Shown: positions 18,036 to 28,415, numbered from the stretch's first letter. The stretch is DNA of 64,000 bases from Candidatus Kapaibacterium sp. (GCA_023957315.1 JAMLHE010000001.1:124001-188000), one strand, 5' to 3'. Made by a program: numbers and translations. Notes: a model not told the origin generated them from the sequence alone.

Positions 18036-21000
18036 TTAACGAATAATTGTCATCTTACCGGATAAGATTTCATTTTCAGCAGTCAAGCGATAAATGTAGC
18101 TACCATTTGATAATGGAGTGCCATTGCCGTCAATTGCATCGAATGTGTAAGTCTTCAGACCGGCGCTCAAAACACCATTTTCAAGAGTGCGAACGACGTT
18201 ACCGAATATATCGACAACTTCAAGTTTCACATTTTGAGTTGATGGTAAGTTGAACTTAAGAAGAGTTTGGCTAGCAAACGGGTTCGGTGAGTTTTGTTCA
18301 AGAACCAATGCACCAATTCTGTCGTAAGTTAATGTTACGATTTGTGAATAAGTACAAGCTTGCGAACCATCTCTGTCCATTTGACGTAAGCGATATTGGT
18401 AAGTTGAACCAACATTTACGTTATTGTCATGATAGTTATAACGGTTTATAATAGTAGAGTTTCCAACGCCTTCAACGAAACCGATTTGGTCGAATTCGTC
18501 ATTGTCATTGATTCTTCTTTCTACGTAGAAACCATAGTTGTTTTCTTCAGAAGCAGTTTCCCAGAATAGGTCAATACCTGTTTCGCGAATTTTACCATCA
18601 AATGATAAGAGTTCGACAGGAATATCATCCATACACCATTGGAAAACATCAGCATTATAACCATGTGATTTTGGTCCAAAGTAAGGACGTAACATCGGTA
18701 TCCATGAGCCATTTGTCAATGTTTGTGTTTGAGGATCATATGGTGTATTACCCCAGTGATTTAGATGAGCGAATGCGGGGTTACCTGATGCCGGAGTAAA
18801 TTCAATCCATGATAAGCTACCTGCAACGTTTTGGAATGCGAAATAGTTATCATTTTGTAATTTACCTTGAATAACCTTTCTGAAGTTTTTGTCAATACTC
18901 AAAGTTATACCTGATTCACCCCAAATACCTTGAAGTGAGACAAATGTAGCCATAGTTCTCATACCCATACGTGAAGCAGAAGCTCCAAGTTCCATACCGG
19001 TTTGACCATCTTGAGAAATGCCTATCCAATAAGTACCTTTTTCAAGAACCATTGGTTGGGAGAAGAAGTAATCAACATATCTTTCGTAGATATTTTGGAA
19101 ACCTGGACCACCGCGAGTAGTAATAATTCTAGCTCTTTCATTATTAGTGTTAGGTAATCTTTCGCCACCTTCGTACAATGAGAAAGTTACTTGGTCAGCG
19201 GCACGATTCAATCCTGCCCAGTAAATGGAGAAACCTCTCAATGTATCTGAGTTAAGCAAATTGAATTTCATAGCAATTGCACCTGAACCACTACCACCAA
19301 CAGCACCTGTACCATCAAAAATTCTATCATAAGCAGGACCTGTTCTTGCAGTTCCGGCAGGGTTCAAAGGAACTAAGAAATTCAAACCTTTGCCACCAAT
19401 TGTAGGTACAGTACCCGGCACAGAGTTAGTTGCTTGTGCAACCGGAGGATCATATGCAAAGTATCTACCGAATCTTAATGTGAAGTTAGAGTAAGTTGAG
19501 TCATTTTCTTTTACCAAATCACGTTCTGCCATCACGACCATAGCTTCTAAAACATAGAATCCTATAGTATCAACTTGGCTTTGACGAGCATTCCATCCAG
19601 GCATGTTAACGTCAGAAGTTCCGCGTCTAACAAGGTTTGAAATAACTTGTGTACGGCAATAAATTGGGTCATCTTCAATTTTCTCACCTAATTGATTGGC
19701 TCTGAATATCTTGACTTTAACGGAGAAGCCCGGAGCATCAATATCGGTATTATTAGATACGCGAACTGAAATCGGAACATTTGTAGCCTGACTTGCAGGA
19801 ACAAGAGTATAAGGCCAATTAACCTTAACCGAGTTCACCTCGAGGTCTGTTACTTCAGCACGATAAAGAATTTTTATGTTATCCACATAGAAATCATCTG
19901 TATCATCTTCGATACAAAGAAGACATTTCTTGTCATTAGTGGCATAAACTTTAATTCTGAAACGGAAGTACTTAGCGCCATCATTTTCCCAAAGTACGAA
20001 TGTATCCGGGATTGCGATAGCAAATTTCTTATATTCCCAATCAAAACCATCGTCATATGGGTCATGTCTCAAAGAGTTAAATAAACCACTAGCAGCAGCC
20101 CCCGGGAGAGCTAATGTAGAATCTTTGAAACTTTCTAAGAAACCAATTAAATGTCCACCACCACCAAATACAGTCAAAGCTGCCATATTGGTAAGAGCTG
20201 CATCTTTAGTTCCGCGTCTGAATGGGTGATGTCTCCAATCTTCTAACTTAATATTAGTAATACGGTTGATACCATCACTTGTAGGTTTTGCAAATTCAAC
20301 TACTAATTCATCAGGCACAGCACTAACAGCGTTACCATTAACATATGGATTCAATGGATTTGGATTTTGATAAACTCTTGGTTCCGGACCTTTCAATATT
20401 TGGTCACTGAAACCTCTTGGTTGGTCTTCTTCATATGTAGCTCTTTGTACAGATAAAGTCAATACAGGATTCGGTTTTCCACGTAAATCAATCGGGAAAG
20501 AACGAATTTCGTCACCACCGCGATTAGGCGATCTTTTATCCATATAAGCCGGCAATGGTTCACTAAAGCCGTCCATTTGAACACGATTCATTTTGATTAC
20601 AGGTGATTTCAAAGTCCTTGGGGATGAAATTCCTATTGGATAGTTTGCTGCAACGTATTCACCTCTTGGTGGAAGTGGATATTTTGAAACGATATCACCG
20701 GAAACCATTTCGGCATTGATGTTGACCCATTTCCAAGCTGAAGGAATAACATCGCCGGTTTCAGTATCTACATGGAATACAGTACCATCATCTTCGAAGT
20801 TACGATATAATGGATTTGGATGGTCATCATAATATCTTCTCATTACAAATAGATTTACTTTCGATGAGTCATCAAAGGGCCAGTTATCACGAAGTTTTTC
20901 ACCTGATTTAGGGTCAATTGCTTCTGCAATAATATATGCACGAAGTTTACCAATATGATTATCAATAAATTCGTTAGCTTCGAATGGAGGGAATTGAACT

Positions 21001-22934
21001 TGAACGAAATAGTAAGGAGGTACACCATTGAAACCGGTAGCTTTGAAGTTAGCTACAGGAGTAAAGTTGTAGTTTCCATTAGAAACAGTGACAGATTGAC
21101 CTAAACGAACTCGAACTGAAGGATCGCCCATACATTCTTGTGGGTTTTCGTCAGTCAAACCTAAGCAAAGTTCATCAATAGGAACTAATCTATTGTAGAT
21201 TACTCTATTTGTGATAACGTTACGTAGTTGGAATCTGGCACGGAATTTAAGGTCTTGCTTAACAAAGTTAACGCCACCGGGTCCTTGAATTTCATTTGTA
21301 AGGTTTTGGATCAATGCAACCGGTTGAATTGCACCCAATCTTTCATGACCTGCTAACATTTCATAATCGTTAACAAGTGTTGTAGGAATTGTTTGAGTAA
21401 ATTTCAACTTTTCAGATTCATCAATTTTCGGATCCAAGCTTCTAATACGATATTGAATATCGGCAACACGAATAGTGTTTTGCCATTGTTTAAACTTAAC
21501 TGTTGATTTCCCATCCGGATATTGAACTACCGAATTGTTTAAACGATAACTTTGGAACCATGTTGTTCCTTGAATATATTCACCAGCCCATGGTGAGCCA
21601 TCAAGAATACCACCCTTGCCAAAATTGACGTGACGTGCAAAACCACGTACACCGCAAGTTGTGTTGTATCTAATTACTTCACGAGCAGGAGTTTTACGGC
21701 TTGTTGTGTTCCAACCGTCAGACAATCTTGTAAAGTGGATAGTAATGCTACTATCAACAGCAGATAAAACAACATGTGCATCAACTGTAACATAATTTTC
21801 AGTAGTAGTAGGTCTAATATCGGGTGGCATAGTTACGTTACCGAAAGGACCTGCTAAACCGCCTTTAGGTTGAGCATTATAGAATGCAATAATCAATGAG
21901 TCGTTAGTATAGGTTCGTTTATAGAACGCCATACCATGCTCATCTCGAACTTTACTTTCAGGTTCGTATTGCGACAGCATCATATCACCCCAAAAAACCG
22001 CAATTAGGGCTGTTTTTGAGTTGGCATTGATAGCAGTCATGACGTCACCACCTCGAGTTCTTATACCTCCGAGAGTGTTTGATGGATTGAAAGCTTGAGG
22101 ATTAGTTGGGTCCATACCTAATACAGAGAATTGATAACCAAAGTTATCAGGAGCAGGGTCATTCAAACCATTCTTATATTGAATGTTGCCTAAACCATCT
22201 CTATCAGGAACTCTCGCTCCGGTATTAGGGTTGATTGAGTCTTGAGTATTATTCCAGTTGCGAACCCAAAGTGTATCACGACCACGAACACCACCGGCAA
22301 ACCAGTCCATACTCATTGGGTCGTAAGCACTTGTAGCGCCTGGAGGAATTACACGGTTTCCATTAGGATCATAGAAATATCTACGATTAGTTAACGCGAT
22401 TACACCGTTTGTTGACACATAAAATGAGTCATAGCGTAATCCGTTAAAGAAGAAACCACCTTTGATACCTAAGGGAATAGGACCGGCAATGGCTTCGTCT
22501 GTCGAATCTGTAGGGCTCTCCCAAAAGTCAGCATCAGCAGGTTGACGGAAGAAAGGTAGTCCTTCTTGCTTATTGTTTTGCCAATATTCTTTTGGAAACA
22601 TACGTGGACCGGCAACAATTTTACGCCACAATTCTGGTTGATAGTTGGTATCGACAACTGTAGGATTGGGACGCACCCCGGGGAATAATACCGGGTCTAA
22701 TGATTCTGCATCATCAATCCAGTAATAACCGGTTGATACTGCTGCCTGAGTTGGGTTATTTTGCTGCCCTGTTTCCGAGAAATTACGAGGAAACGATGTC
22801 ATACCCGAGTTAAAAGGTATGGGCTCACCAAGCTTGCTCTTCCTGAGCAACTCATCCTCATCTTTGTCCTGTGCATGGACATAGTCGAGGGGTAGTGCTA
22901 TCAAGAGCGCGAGTAGTAGTAAATACTTTTTCAT
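18036..22934 (-). CDS. Very large secreted T9SS protein
   Basis: A 1632-residue protein with signal peptide MKKYLLLLALLIALPLDYVHA and a T9SS C-terminal domain over the last 90 residues (LVLEQNSPNPFASQTLLKFNLP, VVDIFGNVVRTLENG, GTPLSNGSYIYRLTAEN, KMTIIR), of the FlgD-like long type. Just before it lies a fibronectin-like segment (ELLSFDGKIRETGIDLFWETASEENNYGFYVERR, about 1455-1540) common in this protein class. The first 1400 residues carry many beta strands, with IAVFWGDMMLSQYEPE and ITIHFTRLSDGWN, but no enzyme motif that I recognise. It is the longest single transcription unit in this part, with its own terminator. A structural surface or extracellular role is likely. Confidence 0.85.
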   Translation of the reverse strand: MKKYLLLLALLIALPLDYVHAQDKDEDELLRKSKLGEPIPFNSGMTSFPRNFSETGQQNNPTQAAVSTGYYWIDDAESLDPVLFPGVRPNPTVVDTNYQPELWRKIVAGPRMFPKEYWQNNKQEGLPFFRQPADADFWESPTDSTDEAIAGPIPLGIKGGFFFNGLRYDSFYVSTNGVIALTNRRYFYDPNGNRVIPPGATSAYDPMSMDWFAGGVRGRDTLWVRNWNNTQDSINPNTGARVPDRDGLGNIQYKNGLNDPAPDNFGYQFSVLGMDPTNPQAFNPSNTLGGIRTRGGDVMTAINANSKTALIAVFWGDMMLSQYEPESKVRDEHGMAFYKRTYTNDSLIIAFYNAQPKGGLAGPFGNVTMPPDIRPTTTENYVTVDAHVVLSAVDSSITIHFTRLSDGWNTTSRKTPAREVIRYNTTCGVRGFARHVNFGKGGILDGSPWAGEYIQGTTWFQSYRLNNSVVQYPDGKSTVKFKQWQNTIRVADIQYRIRSLDPKIDESEKLKFTQTIPTTLVNDYEMLAGHERLGAIQPVALIQNLTNEIQGPGGVNFVKQDLKFRARFQLRNVITNRVIYNRLVPIDELCLGLTDENPQECMGDPSVRVRLGQSVTVSNGNYNFTPVANFKATGFNGVPPYYFVQVQFPPFEANEFIDNHIGKLRAYIIAEAIDPKSGEKLRDNWPFDDSSKVNLFVMRRYYDDHPNPLYRNFEDDGTVFHVDTETGDVIPSAWKWVNINAEMVSGDIVSKYPLPPRGEYVAANYPIGISSPRTLKSPVIKMNRVQMDGFSEPLPAYMDKRSPNRGGDEIRSFPIDLRGKPNPVLTLSVQRATYEEDQPRGFSDQILKGPEPRVYQNPNPLNPYVNGNAVSAVPDELVVEFAKPTSDGINRITNIKLEDWRHHPFRRGTKDAALTNMAALTVFGGGGHLIGFLESFKDSTLALPGAAASGLFNSLRHDPYDDGFDWEYKKFAIAIPDTFVLWENDGAKYFRFRIKVYATNDKKCLLCIEDDTDDFYVDNIKILYRAEVTDLEVNSVKVNWPYTLVPASQATNVPISVRVSNNTDIDAPGFSVKVKIFRANQLGEKIEDDPIYCRTQVISNLVRRGTSDVNMPGWNARQSQVDTIGFYVLEAMVVMAERDLVKENDSTYSNFTLRFGRYFAYDPPVAQATNSVPGTVPTIGGKGLNFLVPLNPAGTARTGPAYDRIFDGTGAVGGSGSGAIAMKFNLLNSDTLRGFSIYWAGLNRAADQVTFSLYEGGERLPNTNNERARIITTRGGPGFQNIYERYVDYFFSQPMVLEKGTYWIGISQDGQTGMELGASASRMGMRTMATFVSLQGIWGESGITLSIDKNFRKVIQGKLQNDNYFAFQNVAGSLSWIEFTPASGNPAFAHLNHWGNTPYDPQTQTLTNGSWIPMLRPYFGPKSHGYNADVFQWCMDDIPVELLSFDGKIRETGIDLFWETASEENNYGFYVERRINDNDEFDQIGFVEGVGNSTIINRYNYHDNNVNVGSTYQYRLRQMDRDGSQACTYSQIVTLTYDRIGALVLEQNSPNPFASQTLLKFNLPSTQNVKLEVVDIFGNVVRTLENGVLSAGLKTYTFDAIDGNGTPLSNGSYIYRLTAENEILSGKMTIIR

Positions 22935-23011
22935 GAGAAAAACCTCAAATTATTAAAACAAAAAATATTAATTAAATCAGTTAAAGCTATTGTTACTTTT
23001 TAATGTCAATG

Positions 23012-24703
23012 TTATCGTTTGAATCTCCAGCCTTTATCTTCAAATTCGAAGACCCAGCCTACTATTTTACCTTCGTCAATGTTATCGAAATTATCCCAAT
23101 ATTCATTAGTATAATTATATCGTGAACTAGTATCATCTTTCGGTAACGTATTAGAATGTTCCATTATATTATTAATGCGTTGCTTCCATTCTTCAAAGCT
23201 ACTCGGACGTAAATCTATCCATCCTTCGTTGCACCAAGCATTGATATTGGCTTCTGTCAGCTCGAGTTTAGTTTCTCCTCGTCTAACCGGAATTTTAATA
23301 TCAGCGCCGCGTACATAACTTTTCCCGTCGGGAAGCAATACTGCTATACCAATTGATAAAATCTGCGAACGTAATTGTGTATCATTATTCAATAAATCAT
23401 ATGCTTGTTGTGATAAATTTTCGGCTGAAAAATCATTGATGTTGCGCATTGTGCCGACAATACGCTTCAATAAATATGCTTCATAAAGCAATTTTGATAA
23501 TCTTGGAGGTCCGAGTAGCTCGAAAGCAACACTATTTACGCCGTGTTCTTGCTCCAATTTATCTAACTTATTCATGGCAATATTTCTCATGATGCCGCCT
23601 CTGTAAGTCGGTCCCATCGTGAAAGCATCGAGTCCTTGAATAACATCTTTGCCGGTATTTCCGCCACGAATTTCGTGAACTAAATAATCGGCGATTTCCT
23701 CGGGAGTAATAATTTCCATTTGTCCAAGAGCGCTGATAGCTTGAAACTCGCCACGTGAAAAAATTCCGTTTTCGCCGGTATCAATAAATACAGATTTGAA
23801 TTTTTCACCTGTATCCACCACACCTTCGCTATCGTCAAATACTAACCAGCCATCGGATTTCTTAGCATTATCGAAAGGCATATCTACCAACTGAATGGTT
23901 TTACCTTTACGTTTAACTTCGCCATAAGCGATTTTTTTCCAAGCAATAGCTGCCGTTGGTTTGATTTCTTTAACTAATGGTCCGTTTGGAGTTCTTGCTA
24001 AAATATAAAGCAATAAAGTCTGGGCACCGGCAACCGCATTTTTAGATAAAAGCACTCTGGACGGGCGCTCCTCGCTATGTGTGTAAGGAATATTGAATCC
24101 CATTCCACCTGTACCGCTTGTACCAATCTTAAAATACATTTTCGACCCGGCATCTTGTAAACCTTTGTAAAGTAACTGTACGTGTCTAATAAGTTGAGGG
24201 ATATAAGCACTTGCAATGATTTGTTCGACCAAAGCTTCGTCGAGCTTGTCCTCTTCGATTCTTTTTATTGCATTGATTGTAGTATTATAAATATCCAAAT
24301 ATGCAATAGCAGTAGCTGTGTTGATGCAATCTATCACAATATCGGGCTTTGTTTCAGCAATCAACTGATAAAGTGCAGAGTTTTCGACTACATCGGGAGT
24401 CAGTTCATAGAAAATATCTTTAATATGAATTTTCCGTCTGTCGGATTCACCGAGAACATCACGGAAATCTATATCTTTCCAATCAGTTCTTGTGAAAATA
24501 TTTCCCCATTTACCATCGAACATATCCGGATTTTTGTTCGGATATTCATTTCTTAACATTTGAACAGCATCTTCAGCTTCACTTTGTTTAAGTGAAGATA
24601 CTATTAATTGAGCCGGATTGTGTTCCATCAGCTTGTGGCAAATTGCCGCTCCTACCAGTCCCCAACCGCCTAAAACGAGAATTTTTGATCCTTCGATATT
24701 CAT
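23012..24703 (-). CDS. NAD(P)-binding Rossmann protein of unknown function
   Basis: A 563-residue protein when started at ATG 24703; a TTG four codons upstream is less likely. The N-terminus MNIEGSKILVLGGWGLVGAAICHKL is a clear Rossmann dinucleotide site (G12-G13-W-G15-L-V-G18). A second half-site includes PDIVIDCINTATAIAY, and residues about 195-215 have GTSGTGGMGFNIPYTHSEE followed by LLSKNAVAGAQTLLLYILART, which recalls extended SDR or saccharopine-dehydrogenase-like oxidoreductases. The C-terminal third does not look like any fold I know. No signal peptide is visible, so it should be cytoplasmic. The substrate is unknown. Phased A-tracts lie about 200 bases upstream. Confidence 0.75.
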   Translation of the reverse strand: MNIEGSKILVLGGWGLVGAAICHKLMEHNPAQLIVSSLKQSEAEDAVQMLRNEYPNKNPDMFDGKWGNIFTRTDWKDIDFRDVLGESDRRKIHIKDIFYELTPDVVENSALYQLIAETKPDIVIDCINTATAIAYLDIYNTTINAIKRIEEDKLDEALVEQIIASAYIPQLIRHVQLLYKGLQDAGSKMYFKIGTSGTGGMGFNIPYTHSEERPSRVLLSKNAVAGAQTLLLYILARTPNGPLVKEIKPTAAIAWKKIAYGEVKRKGKTIQLVDMPFDNAKKSDGWLVFDDSEGVVDTGEKFKSVFIDTGENGIFSRGEFQAISALGQMEIITPEEIADYLVHEIRGGNTGKDVIQGLDAFTMGPTYRGGIMRNIAMNKLDKLEQEHGVNSVAFELLGPPRLSKLLYEAYLLKRIVGTMRNINDFSAENLSQQAYDLLNNDTQLRSQILSIGIAVLLPDGKSYVRGADIKIPVRRGETKLELTEANINAWCNEGWIDLRPSSFEEWKQRINNIMEHSNTLPKDDTSSRYNYTNEYWDNFDNIDEGKIVGWVFEFEDKGWRFKR

Positions 24704-24904
24704 TTTCAAATCCAAAAAAATAGTTTAGAAAAAAGGCTAACATTATCTTGTAAATTAATAAATTTCAGCTTTATAGCCAAATCTTTTTGAAAAATAATCT
24801 TTTAGGCTACGTTTCGCAGATTCCAATTTTCAAAGAACAAATATTTTTTAAAAAAATTTCTCTCTCATTTATATATGACACAACAAAGTCGTTTTTATCT
24901 CAGG

Positions 24905-24955
24905 AAAAGTAAAAAAAGTTGAAAAAAGTGAAAAAAAAGTGAAAAAAAGTGAAAA
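24905..24955. repeat. Phased A-tract repeat (likely curved DNA)
   Basis: Six runs of 4-8 A begin at 24905, 24911, 24922, 24931, 24942 and 24952, separated by GT, GTTG or GTG. After the first, the mean spacing is about 10.25 bases, close to one helical turn. Such phasing is known to bend DNA. It lies between the MATE gene end and the start of the Rossmann gene on the minus strand. Confidence 0.75.
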
Positions 24956-24997
24956 TAGTTGGGAAATCATTAAATAATTTCAGAGAGTTAGGCTTGG

Positions 24998-26347
24998 CTA
25001 AACATTTTTCCCTAACCATTTGCCATTTTTAACTTCTCTAAAACCGATGAAAGCGAAAAATATTATTGCTATCAGCATACTAAACCAAATTCCGATTTGG
25101 TCGTTTATTGAACTTGAAATAATATATGCGGCAGGCAGTTGAACACAAATCAATGATAATGTAACTATCACAAGGCTTCGGAAATAATCGCCTGCTCCAC
25201 TAATTACCCTGATAGAAGCTATTCCGATTGAGAATGGAATATAACTGAATGCTGCAAATTTGAGATATTTGTCCAGTTCAGAGATTATAAGTTCATCATT
25301 TACAAAAATATAACCAATATTTTTGCCAAAAAAGAACACGAGTACACCAAGAATGCCAAGTAAAACTGTCAACTGCTTTATGGCGGACTTATGGTATAGA
25401 AATACTCTTTCGGGCTTACCTGCTCCGATGTTCTGCCCTGTAATTACTTCGAGCGAAGCTCCCATTGCAAAAATCACCATCGAAACGAGAAGGTCTATCT
25501 TTAGCCCAATTATATATGTACTCAAAATTTCGGTTCCGAATATATTTGCATTGGCTGCCAACCCCATACTCGTAATACTAACTGCGATTAATTGTAATGA
25601 TGCCGGCATACCAAGTTTGGTTATCCTTTTGAAAATATCAAAACGAAGCCGGAAATATTTCAGTTTAAGTTCGATTCTTTCAAATTTGTAGTGCAGAACA
25701 GCAAGGGCTATTATTGCACCGAATATTTGGGCAATACTTGTGCCTATACCTGCTCCATAAATTTCTAATCGTGGAAATGGTCCTATGCCGAAAACCAATA
25801 AAGGTGTGAAGATAAAATTCAGCACGTTTGCGGTTATCAGAATTAACATTGGGTAAAAAGTATTTCCTGAAGCTCTAATCAGAGCATTGATTTGAAAAAT
25901 CAAAAAATTGAATGGAATCCCCCACAATAATGCTTCGAAATATCGTTTTGACAGTACCTTCACTTCGCCATGAATTCCCAGAAGGCTCAGAATCGGGTCT
26001 AAATTGACAAAAAGCAGTATAGCGAGCACGACTCCGAATGTGAACATGTAAAGCAAGCCCTGAACAGATGTTTCACCGGCTTTGTCGAAGTTGCCCTCTC
26101 CCACTCGACGTGCGACAATAATCGATGTGCCGATGGCAAATCCGCTACCAATTGCAAATGTAAAAAACCAGATTCGTTCGCTAATACCTAATGCTGCTAC
26201 CGCAGACGCACCGAGCCTGCTAACAAAAAACAAATCCACCCATGAATAGACCATATGGATTATAAAACTAAAGACAAGTGGCAGAGCATATTCGCGTAAT
26301 GAGGACTCAATGTTGCCGTTAATTAAATCAACGTTTCGGTTTTTCAC
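24998..26347 (-). CDS. MATE-family multidrug/Na+ antiporter
   Basis: A 449-residue membrane protein with about twelve hydrophobic helices. The N-terminus NIESSLREYALPLVFSFIIHMVYSWVDLFFVSRLGASAVAALGISERI is characteristic of the MATE exporter family, and the second half repeats the pattern (ITKLGMPASLQLIAVSITSMGLAANANIFG). It should pump cationic drugs or metabolites out of the cell in exchange for Na+ or H+. Length is normal (about 450). It is divergent from the glycosyltransferase gene, with 81 bases between the two starts. The substrate cannot be assigned. Confidence 0.93.
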   Translation of the reverse strand: MKNRNVDLINGNIESSLREYALPLVFSFIIHMVYSWVDLFFVSRLGASAVAALGISERIWFFTFAIGSGFAIGTSIIVARRVGEGNFDKAGETSVQGLLYMFTFGVVLAILLFVNLDPILSLLGIHGEVKVLSKRYFEALLWGIPFNFLIFQINALIRASGNTFYPMLILITANVLNFIFTPLLVFGIGPFPRLEIYGAGIGTSIAQIFGAIIALAVLHYKFERIELKLKYFRLRFDIFKRITKLGMPASLQLIAVSITSMGLAANANIFGTEILSTYIIGLKIDLLVSMVIFAMGASLEVITGQNIGAGKPERVFLYHKSAIKQLTVLLGILGVLVFFFGKNIGYIFVNDELIISELDKYLKFAAFSYIPFSIGIASIRVISGAGDYFRSLVIVTLSLICVQLPAAYIISSSINDQIGIWFSMLIAIIFFAFIGFREVKNGKWLGKNV

Positions 26348-26428
26348 TTGAAATTATATTTTGGTAAAAACGACTTAGAATTTGAAAATAAACGTTTTTT
26401 CAACCAATTTGTTGAATATAGGTGTTAG

Positions 26429-27544
26429 ATGCTTTTTTATGTAGTCATTTCTGCCATTGTCGTCTATTTCCTTCGTTCTGCAATAATGTTTGCAGGTTCG
26501 GTTAAATCCAAACAGGCTCAGATAATCAAAGCTGATTCAGGCTACCTTCCCTTTGTTTCAGTTATTGTTCCTTCGCGTAATGAAGAAAACAACATCGAAA
26601 CATGCATTCATTCATTAATGCAATCAAGTTACCCTCATGATAGATTTGAAGTTGTTGCTGTAAACGACCGCTCAACTGATGCAACCGGCGAAATTTTAAA
26701 AAGTCTGTCGCAAGTTTACACTAATCTCAAAATTGTAGAAATCAGCGAATCAACTGCAATCCCGAATCTAAAGGGAAAAGCAGGTGCTTTGCATAGGGGC
26801 ATTAATGAATCGATGGGTGAAATAGTTATGATGACTGATGCAGATTGCGTTGTTCCCAAAACATGGATTCAATCTATTTCAGAATATTATTCTGATATCA
26901 GAGTAGGACTTGTGGCTGGATTCACTATGGTTAAGCATAATAGTGAATTCGATAAAATTCAAGCGGTCGAATGGATTTATATGCATACAATGGCAAGTGC
27001 AGGAGTTGCGTTGGGCAAACCTTTAGGCTGTTTTGGCAATAATTTGAGTATCAGACGAAGCGTTTATGATAAAATCGGTGGTTACGAAAATATCAAATTC
27101 TCAGTGACTGAAGATTTGGCTTTGATTCAGGCAGTTCACAAAACAGGAGCCAAAGTTCATTATCCTTGTAGCTGGGAGTCAAGTGTGTCAACTTTGCCTT
27201 GCGCAACATTTGCCGAATACATTTCGCAGCACCGAAGATGGGCAATCGGTGGTTTGAACTTGGGTTGGGTAGCCCCTGTTTTTGTTCTGAGCAATGTATT
27301 GATTTGGGCTGCTATTATAATCGCAATATTTTCGGGAAATTTGATTTGGTTGTTAGCAGTGCTTTTTGTCCGAGTTTTTGGCGATTTCTCACTCATTATG
27401 ACCTCAATCGGCAAACTAAATCACGAACATCTTCAGAGCAGAATACTATCTTCGATACTATATTTTATGATTATCGAATTGATTATACCACCGATGTTGA
27501 TAGATAAAAAAATTGTATGGAAAGGTCAGGTCTTCGGTAAATAG
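26429..27544 (+). CDS. Membrane glycosyltransferase family 2, processive type
   Basis: A 371-residue enzyme: N-terminal transmembrane helix, then a GT-A catalytic domain with SVIVPSRNEENNIETCIHSL (nucleotide-sugar site), VNDRSTDATGEIL, the metal motif TDADCVV (about 136-142), a TEDLAL acceptor motif, and QHRRWAIGG (about 266), which matches the Q-x-x-R-W motif of processive glycosyltransferases. Three hydrophobic helices follow. It probably makes or extends a polysaccharide or glycolipid at the inner membrane. No partner gene for a known polymer is adjacent, so the product is undetermined. A 13-bp bidirectional hairpin follows the stop. Confidence 0.88.
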   Translation: MLFYVVISAIVVYFLRSAIMFAGSVKSKQAQIIKADSGYLPFVSVIVPSRNEENNIETCIHSLMQSSYPHDRFEVVAVNDRSTDATGEILKSLSQVYTNLKIVEISESTAIPNLKGKAGALHRGINESMGEIVMMTDADCVVPKTWIQSISEYYSDIRVGLVAGFTMVKHNSEFDKIQAVEWIYMHTMASAGVALGKPLGCFGNNLSIRRSVYDKIGGYENIKFSVTEDLALIQAVHKTGAKVHYPCSWESSVSTLPCATFAEYISQHRRWAIGGLNLGWVAPVFVLSNVLIWAAIIIAIFSGNLIWLLAVLFVRVFGDFSLIMTSIGKLNHEHLQSRILSSILYFMIIELIIPPMLIDKKIVWKGQVFGK

Positions 27545-27559
27545 CAACCGAATAAAAAA

Positions 27560-27597
27560 AATGAATCAATAATGAGTGTGCCTCTTATTGATTCATT
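27560..27597. terminator. Bidirectional terminator hairpin
   Basis: A perfect 13-bp stem AATGAATCAATAA / TTATTGATTCATT with a 12-base loop lies between the convergent glycosyltransferase and cytochrome b genes. An A run on the left provides the T tract for the minus strand. Confidence 0.8.
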
Positions 27598-27614
27598 TCG
27601 ATAAATTTCAATTT

Positions 27615-28415
27615 TTAACTTTTTGTTGTGCTGTCTTCATCAGTCACATCTGTTTCCGATACAGATTCAGATTCAATTTCTTGATTGGTAATTTCTTCTT
27701 TTTCAGGTAAATGATTAGTATCATCGATAATATCTTCATATGCAATATCGTCTGATAGTAACTCATAATTGGTGGGTGTGCCGTTTTCTTCTTCATGTTC
27801 TTCATGCACGTGATGGTAGCCGTCAATCATAGACTTGAAATTCGCACCTATTGTATCGCCATGAGTAGCTAAATAAATATGTCCGAACATGAAAATGCTC
27901 AATAAATATCCTGCTACACTATGCAAAACTGCCATGGGCCATACTCCACCCATTCCCATGATTTCTCCGGGAGCTAATTCCGGAAACAGCAACAACCAGC
28001 CGCTGATTATAATGGTAGGCATCATGAAAAATATGATTCCGTAGTAAGACACTTGTTGGAGCGGGTTGAATTTATCTTTTTCAGAAATATGATAAGGGTG
28101 CGGTTCGCCTCTGAAAATTCCATAAATATAATATCTTCCTTGCTTCACCAATCGTTCATATATTCCTTTCATCACAGGAATGTAGTACTTGTAATTGCCG
28201 GATTTTATATTCAAAATTGTAAATACCAGAAACAGTAAACTCAATATTATCCCGGCTACATTATGTGTTACAATTGCATATTCAAACGGCATGAGCAAAT
28301 CGTTGGAAGCTGAATAATGAATGCTAATTCCGGTTAATATTAATAATATAAACAATGCTGCATTTAACCAATGCCAAAATCTAAGCCATAAAGGATATAA
28401 AAACAATTTTTTCAT
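27615..28415 (-). CDS. Membrane cytochrome b subunit (FdnI/thiosulfate-reductase-like)
   Basis: A 266-residue protein with four or five transmembrane helices. The N-terminus LWLRFWHWLNAALFILLILTGISIHYS, HNVAGIILSLL, and later VLHSVAGYLLSIFMFGHIYLATHG are the histidine-bearing helices of di-heme cytochrome b subunits in the formate dehydrogenase gamma / thiosulfate reductase group, which pass electrons between quinone and a periplasmic partner. Residues about 205-266 form an acidic, His- and Glu-rich soluble tail (YHHVHEEHEEENG...) not usual for the family. The start overlaps the stop of the 13-heme cytochrome gene by 4 bp (ATGA), so the two products probably form one menaquinol-linked complex. 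Confidence 0.88.
   Translation of the reverse strand: MKKLFLYPLWLRFWHWLNAALFILLILTGISIHYSASNDLLMPFEYAIVTHNVAGIILSLLFLVFTILNIKSGNYKYYIPVMKGIYERLVKQGRYYIYGIFRGEPHPYHISEKDKFNPLQQVSYYGIIFFMMPTIIISGWLLLFPELAPGEIMGMGGVWPMAVLHSVAGYLLSIFMFGHIYLATHGDTIGANFKSMIDGYHHVHEEHEEENGTPTNYELLSDDIAYEDIIDDTNHLPEKEEITNQEIESESVSETDVTDEDSTTKS

Noticed and set aside
24905-24955. GTGAAAAAA repeats as a CRISPR or coding minisatellite
   Set aside because: Units are only 9-11 bases, vary in length and lack spacers or a long reading frame; phased A-tracts explain them better.
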